Source: Cupriavidus necator A5-1 (GTDB lineage Bacteria; Pseudomonadota; Gammaproteobacteria; Burkholderiales; Burkholderiaceae). From it: a DNA stretch of 64,000 nt. The position numbers and the translations under genes are program-made. The notes beneath the pieces are model-generated. The model saw only the letters and a program-made list of their open reading frames with translations, was not told the origin of the DNA and searched no databases. Below, piece after piece: positions 8,845 to 17,276 of this stretch (its first letter is position 1; each line of letters starts with the position of its first letter). Where the stretch lies: positions 3,224,001 to 3,288,000 of the forward strand of contig NZ_JQLI01000001.1 in the NCBI RefSeq assembly GCF_000744095.1, written 5' to 3'.

Positions 8845-10661
8845 CCGCCCGCCTGCCTGACCAACCGGGCCTGTCTGCCGCGACGACGGATCTGGATGCC
8901 GCCTACATCTGCGTCCGTGTCGTCGACACCTTGCTGCGCGAAGATGTCCGCACGTGCGTCAGTCACGGCGAGTTGCACGGCGCCGATGCCGTACCGGCCG
9001 CCATGGCGCATGGTTTCGACGCCAGCCAGCAGTGGCTGCGCGTGGCGCACCTTGGCGCCGGCACCCTCTGGATTCCGGTGATGCCCACCCGCTACATGCA
9101 GGAATGGCGCCTGACCCGCCTGCCGCTGCTGCGCGAAGACGCCGGCGCGTTCTCCCCGCTGCATGAAATCGACACGATCCTGGCAGCATTCGCCGGCGAC
9201 CTCCCTGCCGAAGACGCACGCCTGTTCACCGCCTACGGCGACGAATGCCGTGCGGCTGTCGAGCATCGCAAGGTTTCGATGGCCGAGCGCGCGCGCTGGT
9301 TCGCGCAGCCCGACCGTGCCGACGGCCACGCGCTGCCGGCATGGGACCAGCGCATGCTGCACTACGACCGCGTCGCGGGCTTCCTCGACCACCCCTACTA
9401 CCCCACCGCGCGTGCCAAGCTTGGCTTCACCGCCAACGATCTCGCACATTACGCGCCGGAGTTCCAGCCTGTATTGGCGCTGAACTGGCTGGCGGTGCCG
9501 CGCGAGCGCCATCATCCCAGCGGCGACATGCTGCCGCCGAACTGGCCGGATTTCGCTGATGTCGGCCTCGATCCCGCGCTCGCCCGGTCGCATGCGCTGG
9601 TGCCCGTGCATCCGTTCGTGTGGCAGCATCACCTGGACGGCTTCATGGTGGAAGCCGGACTCGACGGCCAGGTCATCCGGGCCCCGCGCCCGTACCTGCG
9701 CGTGTCTCCCACCCTGTCGGTGCGCTCGCTGATCCTGCTCGATGCGCCCGATTGGCACGTCAAGCTACCGCTCACGATCCGGACCCTGGGTGCCAAGAAC
9801 ATCCGCACCATCAAGCCCAGTACCATCGGCGACGGGCATCGCATCCAGACACTGCTTGGCGATATCGTCCGGCGTGAACCGGGCCTCAATGGGCAGGTGC
9901 TGTTGACGGACGAGGTCAACGGCGCCCATGTGGACCAGCGCCCGTTCCTGGGCTACATCCTGCGCCGCTACCCCGAACCTCAACTGGCGAACGCCACGGT
10001 GGTTTCGGTGGCCGGCCTGCTGGCCGAAACCGCCGGCGGCCTGTGCGTGGCCGAGGAACTCGCCGGCCGCTACCACGGCGGCGATCTCGATGCCTGGTTT
10101 GACGCCTACCTGGCGCTCACGCTGCAGCTGCACCTTACGCTGTGGCTGCGCTACGGCATTGCCCTGGAGTCGAACCAGCAGAATTCGATGCTGGTCTACG
10201 GCGACGATGGCCTGCGCCTGCTGCTGAAGGACAACGATGCCGCACGCATCGACCGCGGCACGCTCGGGCACCGCTGGCCGGCACTGGCGGCCCGCCTCGA
10301 CGGCCTGGAAGACCAGCGCATTGGCGTGGCCGATGCGCTGCCGCTGGCGCAGATGTTCGTCACCATCACGCTGCAGCTGAACATTGCGGCCCTGGTGGAA
10401 GGCCTTGCGCAGCGTCGCGGCACCGATCCCGCCGCGGGTTACGCGCACGTGCGGCGCCATGTGGAGGCCGTGCTTGCCGACCTGGCCGCCGCCGGCGAAG
10501 ACACCGCCTTCGCGCGCCAGGTGCTGCTTGACGACGACCGGCTGCACCTCAAGTACCTGCTGACCGCGGCGTCGCTGGTGGAAAAGGCGCAGACCGGCGC
10601 GACCGACGTCAACAAGTTCTATGGCAAGCGCGCGCCCAACTTCCTCCAGGTGGCCTCATGA
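8841..10661 (+). CDS. IucA/IucC-family NIS siderophore synthetase (PvsB-like)
   Basis: A 606-residue NRPS-independent siderophore synthetase. Family landmarks in order: DHPYYPTARAKLGF (about 183-196, the HP.HP..K.R.GF adenylate-binding motif in variant form), LVPVHPFVWQHHLDG (His257), KLPLTIRTLGAKNIRTIKPS (Lys308 onward), ESNQQNSMLV (about 443-452) and the C-terminal FhuF-like region with KYLLTAASLVEKAQT. It adenylates a carboxylate, usually of citrate, and condenses it with an amine or alcohol. ESNQQN replaces the commoner E.H.QN. Start at ATG 8841 (ATGA overlap with the ATP-grasp gene); another ATGA overlap couples it to the exporter. Second in the vibrioferrin-type order. Confidence 0.88.
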   Translation: MTARLPDQPGLSAATTDLDAAYICVRVVDTLLREDVRTCVSHGELHGADAVPAAMAHGFDASQQWLRVAHLGAGTLWIPVMPTRYMQEWRLTRLPLLREDAGAFSPLHEIDTILAAFAGDLPAEDARLFTAYGDECRAAVEHRKVSMAERARWFAQPDRADGHALPAWDQRMLHYDRVAGFLDHPYYPTARAKLGFTANDLAHYAPEFQPVLALNWLAVPRERHHPSGDMLPPNWPDFADVGLDPALARSHALVPVHPFVWQHHLDGFMVEAGLDGQVIRAPRPYLRVSPTLSVRSLILLDAPDWHVKLPLTIRTLGAKNIRTIKPSTIGDGHRIQTLLGDIVRREPGLNGQVLLTDEVNGAHVDQRPFLGYILRRYPEPQLANATVVSVAGLLAETAGGLCVAEELAGRYHGGDLDAWFDAYLALTLQLHLTLWLRYGIALESNQQNSMLVYGDDGLRLLLKDNDAARIDRGTLGHRWPALAARLDGLEDQRIGVADALPLAQMFVTITLQLNIAALVEGLAQRRGTDPAAGYAHVRRHVEAVLADLAAAGEDTAFARQVLLDDDRLHLKYLLTAASLVEKAQTGATDVNKFYGKRAPNFLQVAS

Positions 10662-11833
10662 GCACCGGCACGCGACAGGTGGTCGCGGTGGTCATGTTGT
10701 GCCATTTCATCGCCGCCTTCGCGGCGTTGGGCATGCCGCCGTTCTTCGCGCTGATCCTGCAGCGCTCGCTGCACAATGACGTGCCGTGGCTCGCGGGCGC
10801 GTTCTACGTGGTGCCAACGCTGCTGGCAGCGGTGTCGGCGCCATGGTGGGGCCGGCTCGCGGACCGCTTCGGCAAGAAGCCGCTGCTGATGCGCGCGCAA
10901 CTGGGGCTGGCGGCAAGCTTCCTGCTTGCCAGCTACGCGACCAACTCGTTTGCCTTCCTGGCGGCGCTCGTGCTGCAGGGCGTGCTGGGCGGCACCTTCT
11001 CGGCATCCAATGCCTACCTGGCAACTGTCGCCAGCGGCACCACGCTCACACGCAGCCTGACGGCGATGCAGTGGTCGGCGCGCGCCGCGCTGGTGGCGGC
11101 GCCCGCCTGCCTCGGCCTGTGGATAGGGGCGGAGTCGCCAATCGTCCTCTACCGCTGGCTGGCGTTGCTGCCGCTGGTCGCCGCGGCACTGATCGCATGG
11201 TTGCCTGCGGGCGATGCCGCCGGCGCCGCAAAGCGCCCGGCTGCTCGCGCCGCCGCCACAAGCGCCGCGGCACCAGCCACGCCCCGGCAGATCTACGTGC
11301 TGCAGTTCGCGTTCGTGTTCGCCACCGTCGTGACGTTCCCGTACTTCATCCCCGACATGCAGCAGCGCATGCCTGCCATATCCGCGGCGACGGCCGGGCT
11401 GCTGTTCGGCCTGCCACACCTGGTCTACCTGGCCGCGGCACCGTTGCTGTCACGGCGGCTGGGACTGGCCCCGTCGCTGGGGCTGCTCGCCACCGCCTAC
11501 GGCACGCTGGTGATCACCCTGCTGGCACAGGCGGCGCCGCTCGGCCTGCCGGCGCTGGTGGCCTGGCGCTTGCTGATGGGCACCGCCATGACGGTCGGCT
11601 TCATCGCGCTGCATGCGCTGGTGGCAAGCGTCGTGCACGCCGGCAACGCCGGCCGGACCTTCGGCTGGTTCGAAAGCAGTTCGAAATGGGGTGGCGTCGT
11701 GGCCGGGCTTGCCGCCGGCGCGGCAGTCAGCCTGGCCGGCCAGCGTGCGCCTTACCTCTTTGGCGCCGCGCTGCTTGCGCCGGCCGTCGCTTACCTGATC
11801 CTTACCGCCAGACAGCGGATGAGCACACTCTGA
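10658..11833 (+). CDS. MFS siderophore exporter (PvsC-like)
   Basis: A 391-residue integral membrane protein with about 12 hydrophobic segments and an MFS motif A, GRLADRFGKKPLL, between helices 2 and 3. A polar Ala-rich loop (about 185-206) marks the middle of the protein. It lies between the two synthetase genes, exactly where pvsC sits in vibrioferrin operons, and overlaps the preceding gene by 4 bp. The likely job is export of the finished siderophore across the inner membrane. Substrate assignment rests on position only. Confidence 0.85.
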   Translation: MSTGTRQVVAVVMLCHFIAAFAALGMPPFFALILQRSLHNDVPWLAGAFYVVPTLLAAVSAPWWGRLADRFGKKPLLMRAQLGLAASFLLASYATNSFAFLAALVLQGVLGGTFSASNAYLATVASGTTLTRSLTAMQWSARAALVAAPACLGLWIGAESPIVLYRWLALLPLVAAALIAWLPAGDAAGAAKRPAARAAATSAAAPATPRQIYVLQFAFVFATVVTFPYFIPDMQQRMPAISAATAGLLFGLPHLVYLAAAPLLSRRLGLAPSLGLLATAYGTLVITLLAQAAPLGLPALVAWRLLMGTAMTVGFIALHALVASVVHAGNAGRTFGWFESSSKWGGVVAGLAAGAAVSLAGQRAPYLFGAALLAPAVAYLILTARQRMSTL

Positions 11834-11861
11834 TCCCTCCCGAGAACGAGGTCACAAGACA

Positions 11862-13697
11862 ATGCAAGTGCAAACCAATATGGAAGTTACCAGCACGCGC
11901 CGCCTGTCGGCGGAACTGGCTGCCGCGCGTCGCTGCCAGGAAACGCTGCTGAACTGCTACTGCCGCGAGGTCGCGGCGCCCGCCGGCCAGTTGCGCGTCG
12001 GCCCGCCCGTCGGGCAGAACGACTGGCCTGCGACGATCACCATGACGCTGCGGCGCGAGCCGGCGCAGGTCCTGGAAGTGCAGCTGCCGCATATCCACGA
12101 CCGGCTCCTGGCCGTGGTCGGCGGCGCCTGGCTTACCGGTAACTACCGCTACCTGTCGCCGGTGTTCCACAAGGCCGAGAACAAGCCGTGGGCACTGCTC
12201 GACTGGGAATCGCTGGCCGCGCTGCTGTTGCGCGAGATGGCGCAGCAGCACGAACTGCCGCCCAATACCGAGCTGATGGAGCAGATCCGCAACAGCGTGG
12301 CCGTCAGCACGGAAGTGCTGTCCGTGCCGGTGCCCGCCACGATTCCTGCCGATCCGGTGGAGGCCTACATCGATTCCGAGCAGTCGCTGACCTTCGGCCA
12401 TCCGTTCCACCCTACGCCGAAGAGCCGGCAGGGCTTCTCCGACAATGACCTGCTGCGCTACTCGCCGGAACTGCGCACCCGCTTTCCGCTCGCGTGGTTC
12501 GCGGTGCCGCGCGAAGACCTCGCGCAGCAGTCCCTGCTCGACGCCAGCTGCGACCAGCTGATCGCCGCGACTGCCCCGGCAGTATCCGCCGACCGCGTGG
12601 CGGTGCCGGTCCACCCCTGGCAGGCGGGCTACCTGCGCGAGCTTCCGCTCGTGCGCGATGCGCTGGCGAGCGGCCGCATGCAGGACCTGGGCAAGCAGGG
12701 CGCGGACTTCTTTCCCACCTCGTCGATCCGCACCCTGTACCAGCCCGGCAATCCGTACTTCTACAAGCTGTCGCTGAACATCCGCATTACCAACTGCGTG
12801 CGCAAGAATGCATGGTACGAGCTGGAGAGCGCCATGCACGTCAACCGCGTGCTGCGTCCGCTGCTGCCGGATCTCGGGCGACTGTTCCCGGGCCTGGCGC
12901 TGATGGAGGAGCCGGCGTTCCTGTCGGTCGACCTCAAGGATGCCGATATCGAGAAGAATCGCCAGGTCATCGAAGGCTTCGGCCTGATCCTGCGCCAGAG
13001 TGTGGATACGCTGCGCACGCCCGACTGCGTGCCCCTGCTGGCCGGTTCGCTGTTCGGCAACCATTACTACGGCGAAGCCCGCATGCAGCGGCTCCTGACG
13101 GAGCTCGCCGCGCAGGCGGGGACGCCTGTGGATGTCATGACGGAACGCTGGTTCTCCGCCTACGTGTGGCAACTGGTCTATCCGGTCTTCCACCTCTTCT
13201 TCGCGCATGGCGTCATCTTCGAGCCGCACCTGCAGAACGTGGTGCTCGGCCTGCGCCAGGGCCTGCCCGCGCAGCTATTCCTGCGCGACTTCGAGGGTGT
13301 GAAGCTGACGCCCTCGCGCCATCCCGCGTCTTCGATGCCTGCGCTCAGCGAACGCGCGCAGGCCTCGCTGTGGTACGACGAGGAACAAGGCTGGAACCGC
13401 GTGGCCTATTGCCTGTTCGTCAACAACCTGTGCGAAGTCATCGCCCAGCTCGGTGCCGGCAGGCCGTCCATGACCACGCGGCTGTGGTCCGTGGTGCGCC
13501 ATCACCTGCATACCTACCAGCATCGCCATGGCAATGCGGCCTCGGCCCGGCGCATCAATGGGCTGCTGGCCGGCACCCCCTTCCCGGCCAAGACCAATTT
13601 CAGCAACCGCTTCTTCCAGCGCGCCGACCGCGCTTCCACCTACGTGCCCGTCACCAATCCCATTCCCTTCGCCGGCGTGGAGGCCGCATGGCAATGA
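11862..13697 (+). CDS. IucA/IucC-family NIS siderophore synthetase (PvsD-like)
   Basis: A 611-residue second NIS synthetase with canonical motifs: FGHPFHPTPKSRQGFSDNDL (His180 region), VPVHPWQAGYL, the Lys segment YKLSLNIRITNCVRKNAWYE (about 301-320) and FEPHLQNVVL (His456). The end holds the FhuF-like part with KTNFSNRFF. The low mutual similarity of the two synthetases suggests different steps, as for PvsB and PvsD, which join citrate to the two halves of vibrioferrin. Start ATG 11862 lies 28 bp after the exporter; an in-frame ATG at 11880 is an alternative. The 3' end overlaps the decarboxylase gene by 10 bp. Confidence 0.88.
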   Translation: MQVQTNMEVTSTRRLSAELAAARRCQETLLNCYCREVAAPAGQLRVGPPVGQNDWPATITMTLRREPAQVLEVQLPHIHDRLLAVVGGAWLTGNYRYLSPVFHKAENKPWALLDWESLAALLLREMAQQHELPPNTELMEQIRNSVAVSTEVLSVPVPATIPADPVEAYIDSEQSLTFGHPFHPTPKSRQGFSDNDLLRYSPELRTRFPLAWFAVPREDLAQQSLLDASCDQLIAATAPAVSADRVAVPVHPWQAGYLRELPLVRDALASGRMQDLGKQGADFFPTSSIRTLYQPGNPYFYKLSLNIRITNCVRKNAWYELESAMHVNRVLRPLLPDLGRLFPGLALMEEPAFLSVDLKDADIEKNRQVIEGFGLILRQSVDTLRTPDCVPLLAGSLFGNHYYGEARMQRLLTELAAQAGTPVDVMTERWFSAYVWQLVYPVFHLFFAHGVIFEPHLQNVVLGLRQGLPAQLFLRDFEGVKLTPSRHPASSMPALSERAQASLWYDEEQGWNRVAYCLFVNNLCEVIAQLGAGRPSMTTRLWSVVRHHLHTYQHRHGNAASARRINGLLAGTPFPAKTNFSNRFFQRADRASTYVPVTNPIPFAGVEAAWQ

Positions 13698-14926
13698 CCG
13701 CCCCCGAACTGCGCTGGACGCGCGTCGCCGCCCAGCTGCACGACGCGCTTGCCAGTGCCAGCGCCCCGCTGTGCACCTACGTCTACGACCTGGAGGCGCT
13801 GCGGCGCCACGCCGCGGCCACGGCGCACAGCCTGCCGCCCGGCTTCGAACTGTTCTACGCGATCAAGGCCAACTCCGACCTGCCGATCCTGCAAACACTG
13901 GCGCCGCTGGCGCACGGCTTCGAGATCTCCTCGGGCGGCGAACTGGCCTGGGTGCGCGAGCACTTTGCCGAAGTACCGCTGATCTTCAGCGGCCCCGGCA
14001 AGACCGATGCGGAACTGGCCAGCGCGCTCGATCTCGGCGTCGAGGCACTGCATGTGGAAAGCCTGCATGAACTCGAACGGCTGGCATGGTTCGCGCGGGA
14101 GCGCGGCGTCACCGCCCCGGTGCTGCTGCGTGTCAACCTCGCCATCGAAGGACTGCAGGCCACCACGCTGATGATGGGCGGCAGGCCCACGCCATTCGGC
14201 ATCGCCGGCGACCAGCTGCCGGCCTGCCTGGCGTGGCTGCGCGCGCACCCGGAAATCCGGCTGCGCGGCTTCCATTTCCACCTGATGTCGCACCAGCTCG
14301 ACGCCGCCGCCCACCTGCGCCTGCTCGACGCCTACCTGCAGCAGGTCAGGCGCTGGCGCGCGGAGTACGGGCTCGATACGCTGGACCAGGTCAACGTCGG
14401 CGGTGGCATTGGCGTCAACTACCGCGAGCCCGAGCGGCAGTTCGACTGGGCCGCCTTTGCCGCAGGCCTCCCGGCGCTGTCGGAGCAGCGCGACGGGCTG
14501 ACCGTCCGCTTCGAATGCGGGCGCTATATCACGGCCTTCTGCGGCTACTATGCGATGGAGGTGATCGACGTAAAGCACGCCTTCGATCGCGCCTTCGTCG
14601 TGGCCTGCGGCGGCACGCACCACTTCCGTACGCCGTATGCGCAGGGGCACAGCCACCCGTTCCGGGTGCTGCCTGTGGAATCGTGGCGCTATCCGTTTTC
14701 CCGCCCCGGCGTAAGCGACGCGCGCGTCAGCGTGGTCGGACAGCTCTGCACGCCGAAGGACATCCTCGCCCAGGACACGCCGGTGGACAGCGTGCGTGCC
14801 GGCGACATGGTGGTGTTCCCGTATGCCGGCGCCTATGCTTGGCATATCTCGCACCACGACTTCCTGCGCCACCCGCACCCGCGGCACTGCTACCTTCCCG
14901 CGGAGGATGCCGATGCTGCAGCCTAA
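13688..14926 (+). CDS. PLP-dependent (fold III) amino-acid decarboxylase (PvsE/SbnH-like)
   Basis: A 412-residue alanine-racemase-fold decarboxylase. PLP lysine in FELFYAIKANSD (Lys60), EISSGGELAWV, the substrate-side FHFHLMSHQ (about 196-202), the Gly loop NVGGGIGVNY (236-245), RFECGRYITAF (274-284), the active-site Cys in VGQLCTPKDIL (Cys354) and FPYAGAYAWHISHHDF. PvsE in vibrioferrin operons is thought to supply the ethanolamine unit by decarboxylating a serine-derived group; SbnH does a comparable job on a citryl-diaminopropionate intermediate. No SbnA/SbnB-type diaminopropionate genes are nearby, which favours the PvsE reading. Start at ATG 13688 (13694 also possible). Confidence 0.87.
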   Translation: MAMTAPELRWTRVAAQLHDALASASAPLCTYVYDLEALRRHAAATAHSLPPGFELFYAIKANSDLPILQTLAPLAHGFEISSGGELAWVREHFAEVPLIFSGPGKTDAELASALDLGVEALHVESLHELERLAWFARERGVTAPVLLRVNLAIEGLQATTLMMGGRPTPFGIAGDQLPACLAWLRAHPEIRLRGFHFHLMSHQLDAAAHLRLLDAYLQQVRRWRAEYGLDTLDQVNVGGGIGVNYREPERQFDWAAFAAGLPALSEQRDGLTVRFECGRYITAFCGYYAMEVIDVKHAFDRAFVVACGGTHHFRTPYAQGHSHPFRVLPVESWRYPFSRPGVSDARVSVVGQLCTPKDILAQDTPVDSVRAGDMVVFPYAGAYAWHISHHDFLRHPHPRHCYLPAEDADAAA

Positions 14927-15677
14927 CCAGCTGAAGGCCGCGCTCGCGGCCGGGCGCGATGTGTTCGGCCTGATCAACTCGCTGCCCTTGCCGCTGATGA
15001 CAGAGATGATCGGCTACGCCGGCTTCGACTTCGTGATCCTGGACCTCGAGCACGTCGGCGTGAACCCCCAGACGCTGGAGAACATGATCCGCGCCGCGGA
15101 ATGCGCCGGCACCACCGCCCTGGTACGCGTGCCATGCACGGCGCCGGACATCATCCTGCGCGTGCTGGATGCCGGCGCGCAAGGCATCGTGGTGCCGCAC
15201 GTGCGCAGCCGGGCGGAGGCCGAGCTGGCGGTCGACAGCGCGCGCTATCACCCGCTCGGCACGCGCGGCATCACCGGGGGCCGGACCACCGGCTTCGGCA
15301 CGCTGACGTTGCCGGCCTATTTCGAGCGGGCCAACCGTGAGCTGATGGTGGTGGCCATGATCGAGGACCGGGAAGGCGTCGATGCAATCGAAGAGATCGT
15401 CGCCGTGCCGGGCATCGACATGGTGCTCGAGGGTGCGATCGACCTGTCGCAAAGCCTCGGCGTGCCCGCTGACGCGCAGCATCCTTCCGTGCAGGCGGCG
15501 ATCCGCCGCATCGCGCAGGCCTGCCAGGCACGTGGCGTGCCGTTCTGTGCGATTCCGCGCGCCGCGGGGCAATGCGAGCACTGGCGCGAACAAGGTGTCC
15601 ACGCCTTCCTGCTCGGCGACGACCGCGCCACGGCCTTCCGGGCAATGAAGCAACTGGTTGCCGGCTATCGGGGGTGA
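14913..15677 (+). CDS. HpcH/HpaI-family enzyme, SbnG-like citrate synthase
   Basis: A 254-residue TIM-barrel of the HpcH/HpaI aldolase family. Key residues: Glu46-His47 in FVILDLEHVGVN, Arg72 in TALVRVPC, metal ligands Glu151 (MIEDREGVDA) and Asp177 (EGAIDLSQSLG). In staphyloferrin B operons SbnG, of nearly the same length (259), condenses oxaloacetate and acetyl-CoA to citrate, and the active-site pattern here agrees. It would feed citrate to the two synthetases independently of the TCA cycle. Start ATG 14913 is preferred over 14907 because GCGGAGG (14900-14906) then has a 6-nt spacer. It overlaps the decarboxylase gene by 14 bp, so it belongs to the operon. A catabolic aldolase is the alternative. 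Confidence 0.78.
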   Translation: MLQPNQLKAALAAGRDVFGLINSLPLPLMTEMIGYAGFDFVILDLEHVGVNPQTLENMIRAAECAGTTALVRVPCTAPDIILRVLDAGAQGIVVPHVRSRAEAELAVDSARYHPLGTRGITGGRTTGFGTLTLPAYFERANRELMVVAMIEDREGVDAIEEIVAVPGIDMVLEGAIDLSQSLGVPADAQHPSVQAAIRRIAQACQARGVPFCAIPRAAGQCEHWREQGVHAFLLGDDRATAFRAMKQLVAGYRG

Positions 15678-15804
15678 AATTCGAACAATGGATTGTGCGC
15701 GTGCCGAACCCGGAGTCGTAGCCATTCTCCTGCCGGCCCCTTGTCGTCATGCGCGCGAAATATTCTTCGTGCATCCTCTGCGCCGACTCTAAAGGGGAGC
15801 AAGA

Positions 15805-17250
15805 ATGAGAAGAATTTCGGCATTGATGGCACCGCTGCTTGCGCTGGCCGTGGCGTCGTGCGGCAGTGACGACAACAGCGCATCGGTCACGCCACCGGCT
15901 TCCGGCGGCACCGCACCCACGAAGAACGTGGTGTTCTTCCTCGGCGACGGCATGGGCATGACGACCATGACCGCGGCGCGGATCTACAAGGTCGGCGAGG
16001 ATGGCGAACTGACCATGGACACGCTGCCCGAAAGCGGTTTCATCCGGACCTATTCGAACAACGCCCAGGTTACCGACAGCGCGCCCTCGATGGCGGCCTA
16101 CATGACTGGCGTGAAGATGAACAACGAAGTCATCTCGATGACGCCGGATACCAACGCCTTTGATGCCACCGGCAAGGACTACCTGTCCGGTGCGGACAGC
16201 GCCTGCCCGGCCTCGGGCAACGGCCAGAGCGTGCCGACGCTGCTCGAGCAGATGAAGGCCGCTGGCTATGGCACCGGCGTGGTTACCACCACCCGTATCA
16301 CGCACGCGACCCCGGCCACCACGTATGCCCACGTCTGCCATCGCGACGCCGAGAACACCATCGCCGCGCAACTGGTGCCAAATGGCGCCGGCTACAACAG
16401 CGCGCTCGGCGACGGCGTGGATGTGATCTTCGGCGGCGGCCGCAAGCACTTCCAGAACAAGGCCGCGGGCGGCGCCCGTACCGACGGCCGTGACCTGGTC
16501 GCCGAGCTGACGAAGGCCGGCTACACCTACGCCTCCAACAAGTCCGATTTCGACAAGATCGACGCCGCCAGCGCCGCGAAGGTGGCGGGACTGTTCACGT
16601 CCAGCCACATGGCCTACGACCTGGACCGCGTGCCGGCCGACGAGCCGAGCCTGGCGGAAATGACCAGCAAGGCCATCGACGTGCTTGCCGCGAAGAAAAA
16701 GGGCTTCTTCCTGATGGTGGAAGGCGGCCGCATCGACCACGCGCTGCATGAAACTACCGCACACAAGGCGCTTCAGGACACCGTGGCCTTCGACACTGCG
16801 ATCAAGACGGCCATCGACAAGCTCAACGTGATCGATCCGGGCCTGAAGAAAACGCTGATCGTCGTCACCGCCGACCACGACCACACGCTGGTACTGAACG
16901 GCTACGCCAGGCGCACCGGCCCCACCAGCGACAGCAACCCGGGCGTGCTGGGCCTGCTGAAGAACTATGTGACCGGCGCGCTCGCCACGGACTCCGGCGG
17001 CAACCCGTTCACCATCATCGGCTTCGGCAATGGCGAAAACCGCCCGGCCGCGCGCACCGCGCTGACCGATGCGCAGGTCTACGACAAGAGCTATCACCAG
17101 GAAGCCGCGATTCCAATGGCGGCAGGTGGCGAGACCCATGGCGGCACCGATGTCTTCATCGGCGCGCTGGGCAACGGCGCTGAATCCTTCACCGGTGTGA
17201 TGGACAACACCGAGGTGTTCGGCCTGATCAGGAAGGCCATCGGCCTGTAA
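15805..17250 (+). CDS. Alkaline phosphatase, predicted lipoprotein
   Basis: A 481-residue PhoA-family alkaline phosphatase with a lipoprotein signal (MRRISALMAPLLALAVASC, lipobox VASC, Cys19). Metal and catalytic motifs: VVFFLGDGMGMTTMTAARIY (Asp of metal 2), TDSAPSMAAYMTG (nucleophile Ser92), HATPATTYAHVCHRD, MVEGGRIDHALHE, VTADHDHTL and GETHGGTDV. It hydrolyses phosphate monoesters outside the cytoplasm, here probably tethered to a membrane. Strong ribosome-binding site AAAGGGGAG. It is followed 26 bp later by a paralogue. Phosphate control is likely for the family, but the 127-bp upstream gap shows no convincing Pho box. Confidence 0.93.
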   Translation: MRRISALMAPLLALAVASCGSDDNSASVTPPASGGTAPTKNVVFFLGDGMGMTTMTAARIYKVGEDGELTMDTLPESGFIRTYSNNAQVTDSAPSMAAYMTGVKMNNEVISMTPDTNAFDATGKDYLSGADSACPASGNGQSVPTLLEQMKAAGYGTGVVTTTRITHATPATTYAHVCHRDAENTIAAQLVPNGAGYNSALGDGVDVIFGGGRKHFQNKAAGGARTDGRDLVAELTKAGYTYASNKSDFDKIDAASAAKVAGLFTSSHMAYDLDRVPADEPSLAEMTSKAIDVLAAKKKGFFLMVEGGRIDHALHETTAHKALQDTVAFDTAIKTAIDKLNVIDPGLKKTLIVVTADHDHTLVLNGYARRTGPTSDSNPGVLGLLKNYVTGALATDSGGNPFTIIGFGNGENRPAARTALTDAQVYDKSYHQEAAIPMAAGGETHGGTDVFIGALGNGAESFTGVMDNTEVFGLIRKAIGL

Positions 17251-17276
17251 GCCACTATCGCTGACGGAATAACGCC

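Noticed and set aside
12494..13687. Upstream extension of the decarboxylase frame by about 400 codons inside the PvsD-like gene
   Set aside because: The extra part is Arg/Ala/Gly-rich shadow sequence; decarboxylase homology begins at ATG 13688.
7639..15677. Reading the siderophore locus as staphyloferrin B or rhizoferrin
   Set aside because: Staphyloferrin B loci need SbnA/SbnB-type diaminopropionate genes, which are absent. Rhizoferrin loci typically have one synthetase plus an ornithine decarboxylase and no ATP-grasp ligase. The gene order fits vibrioferrin better.
15741..15765. Possible Pho box before the first alkaline phosphatase (TTGTCGTCAT)
   Set aside because: Only one partial half-site; the second half 11 bp further does not match, so it was not listed.
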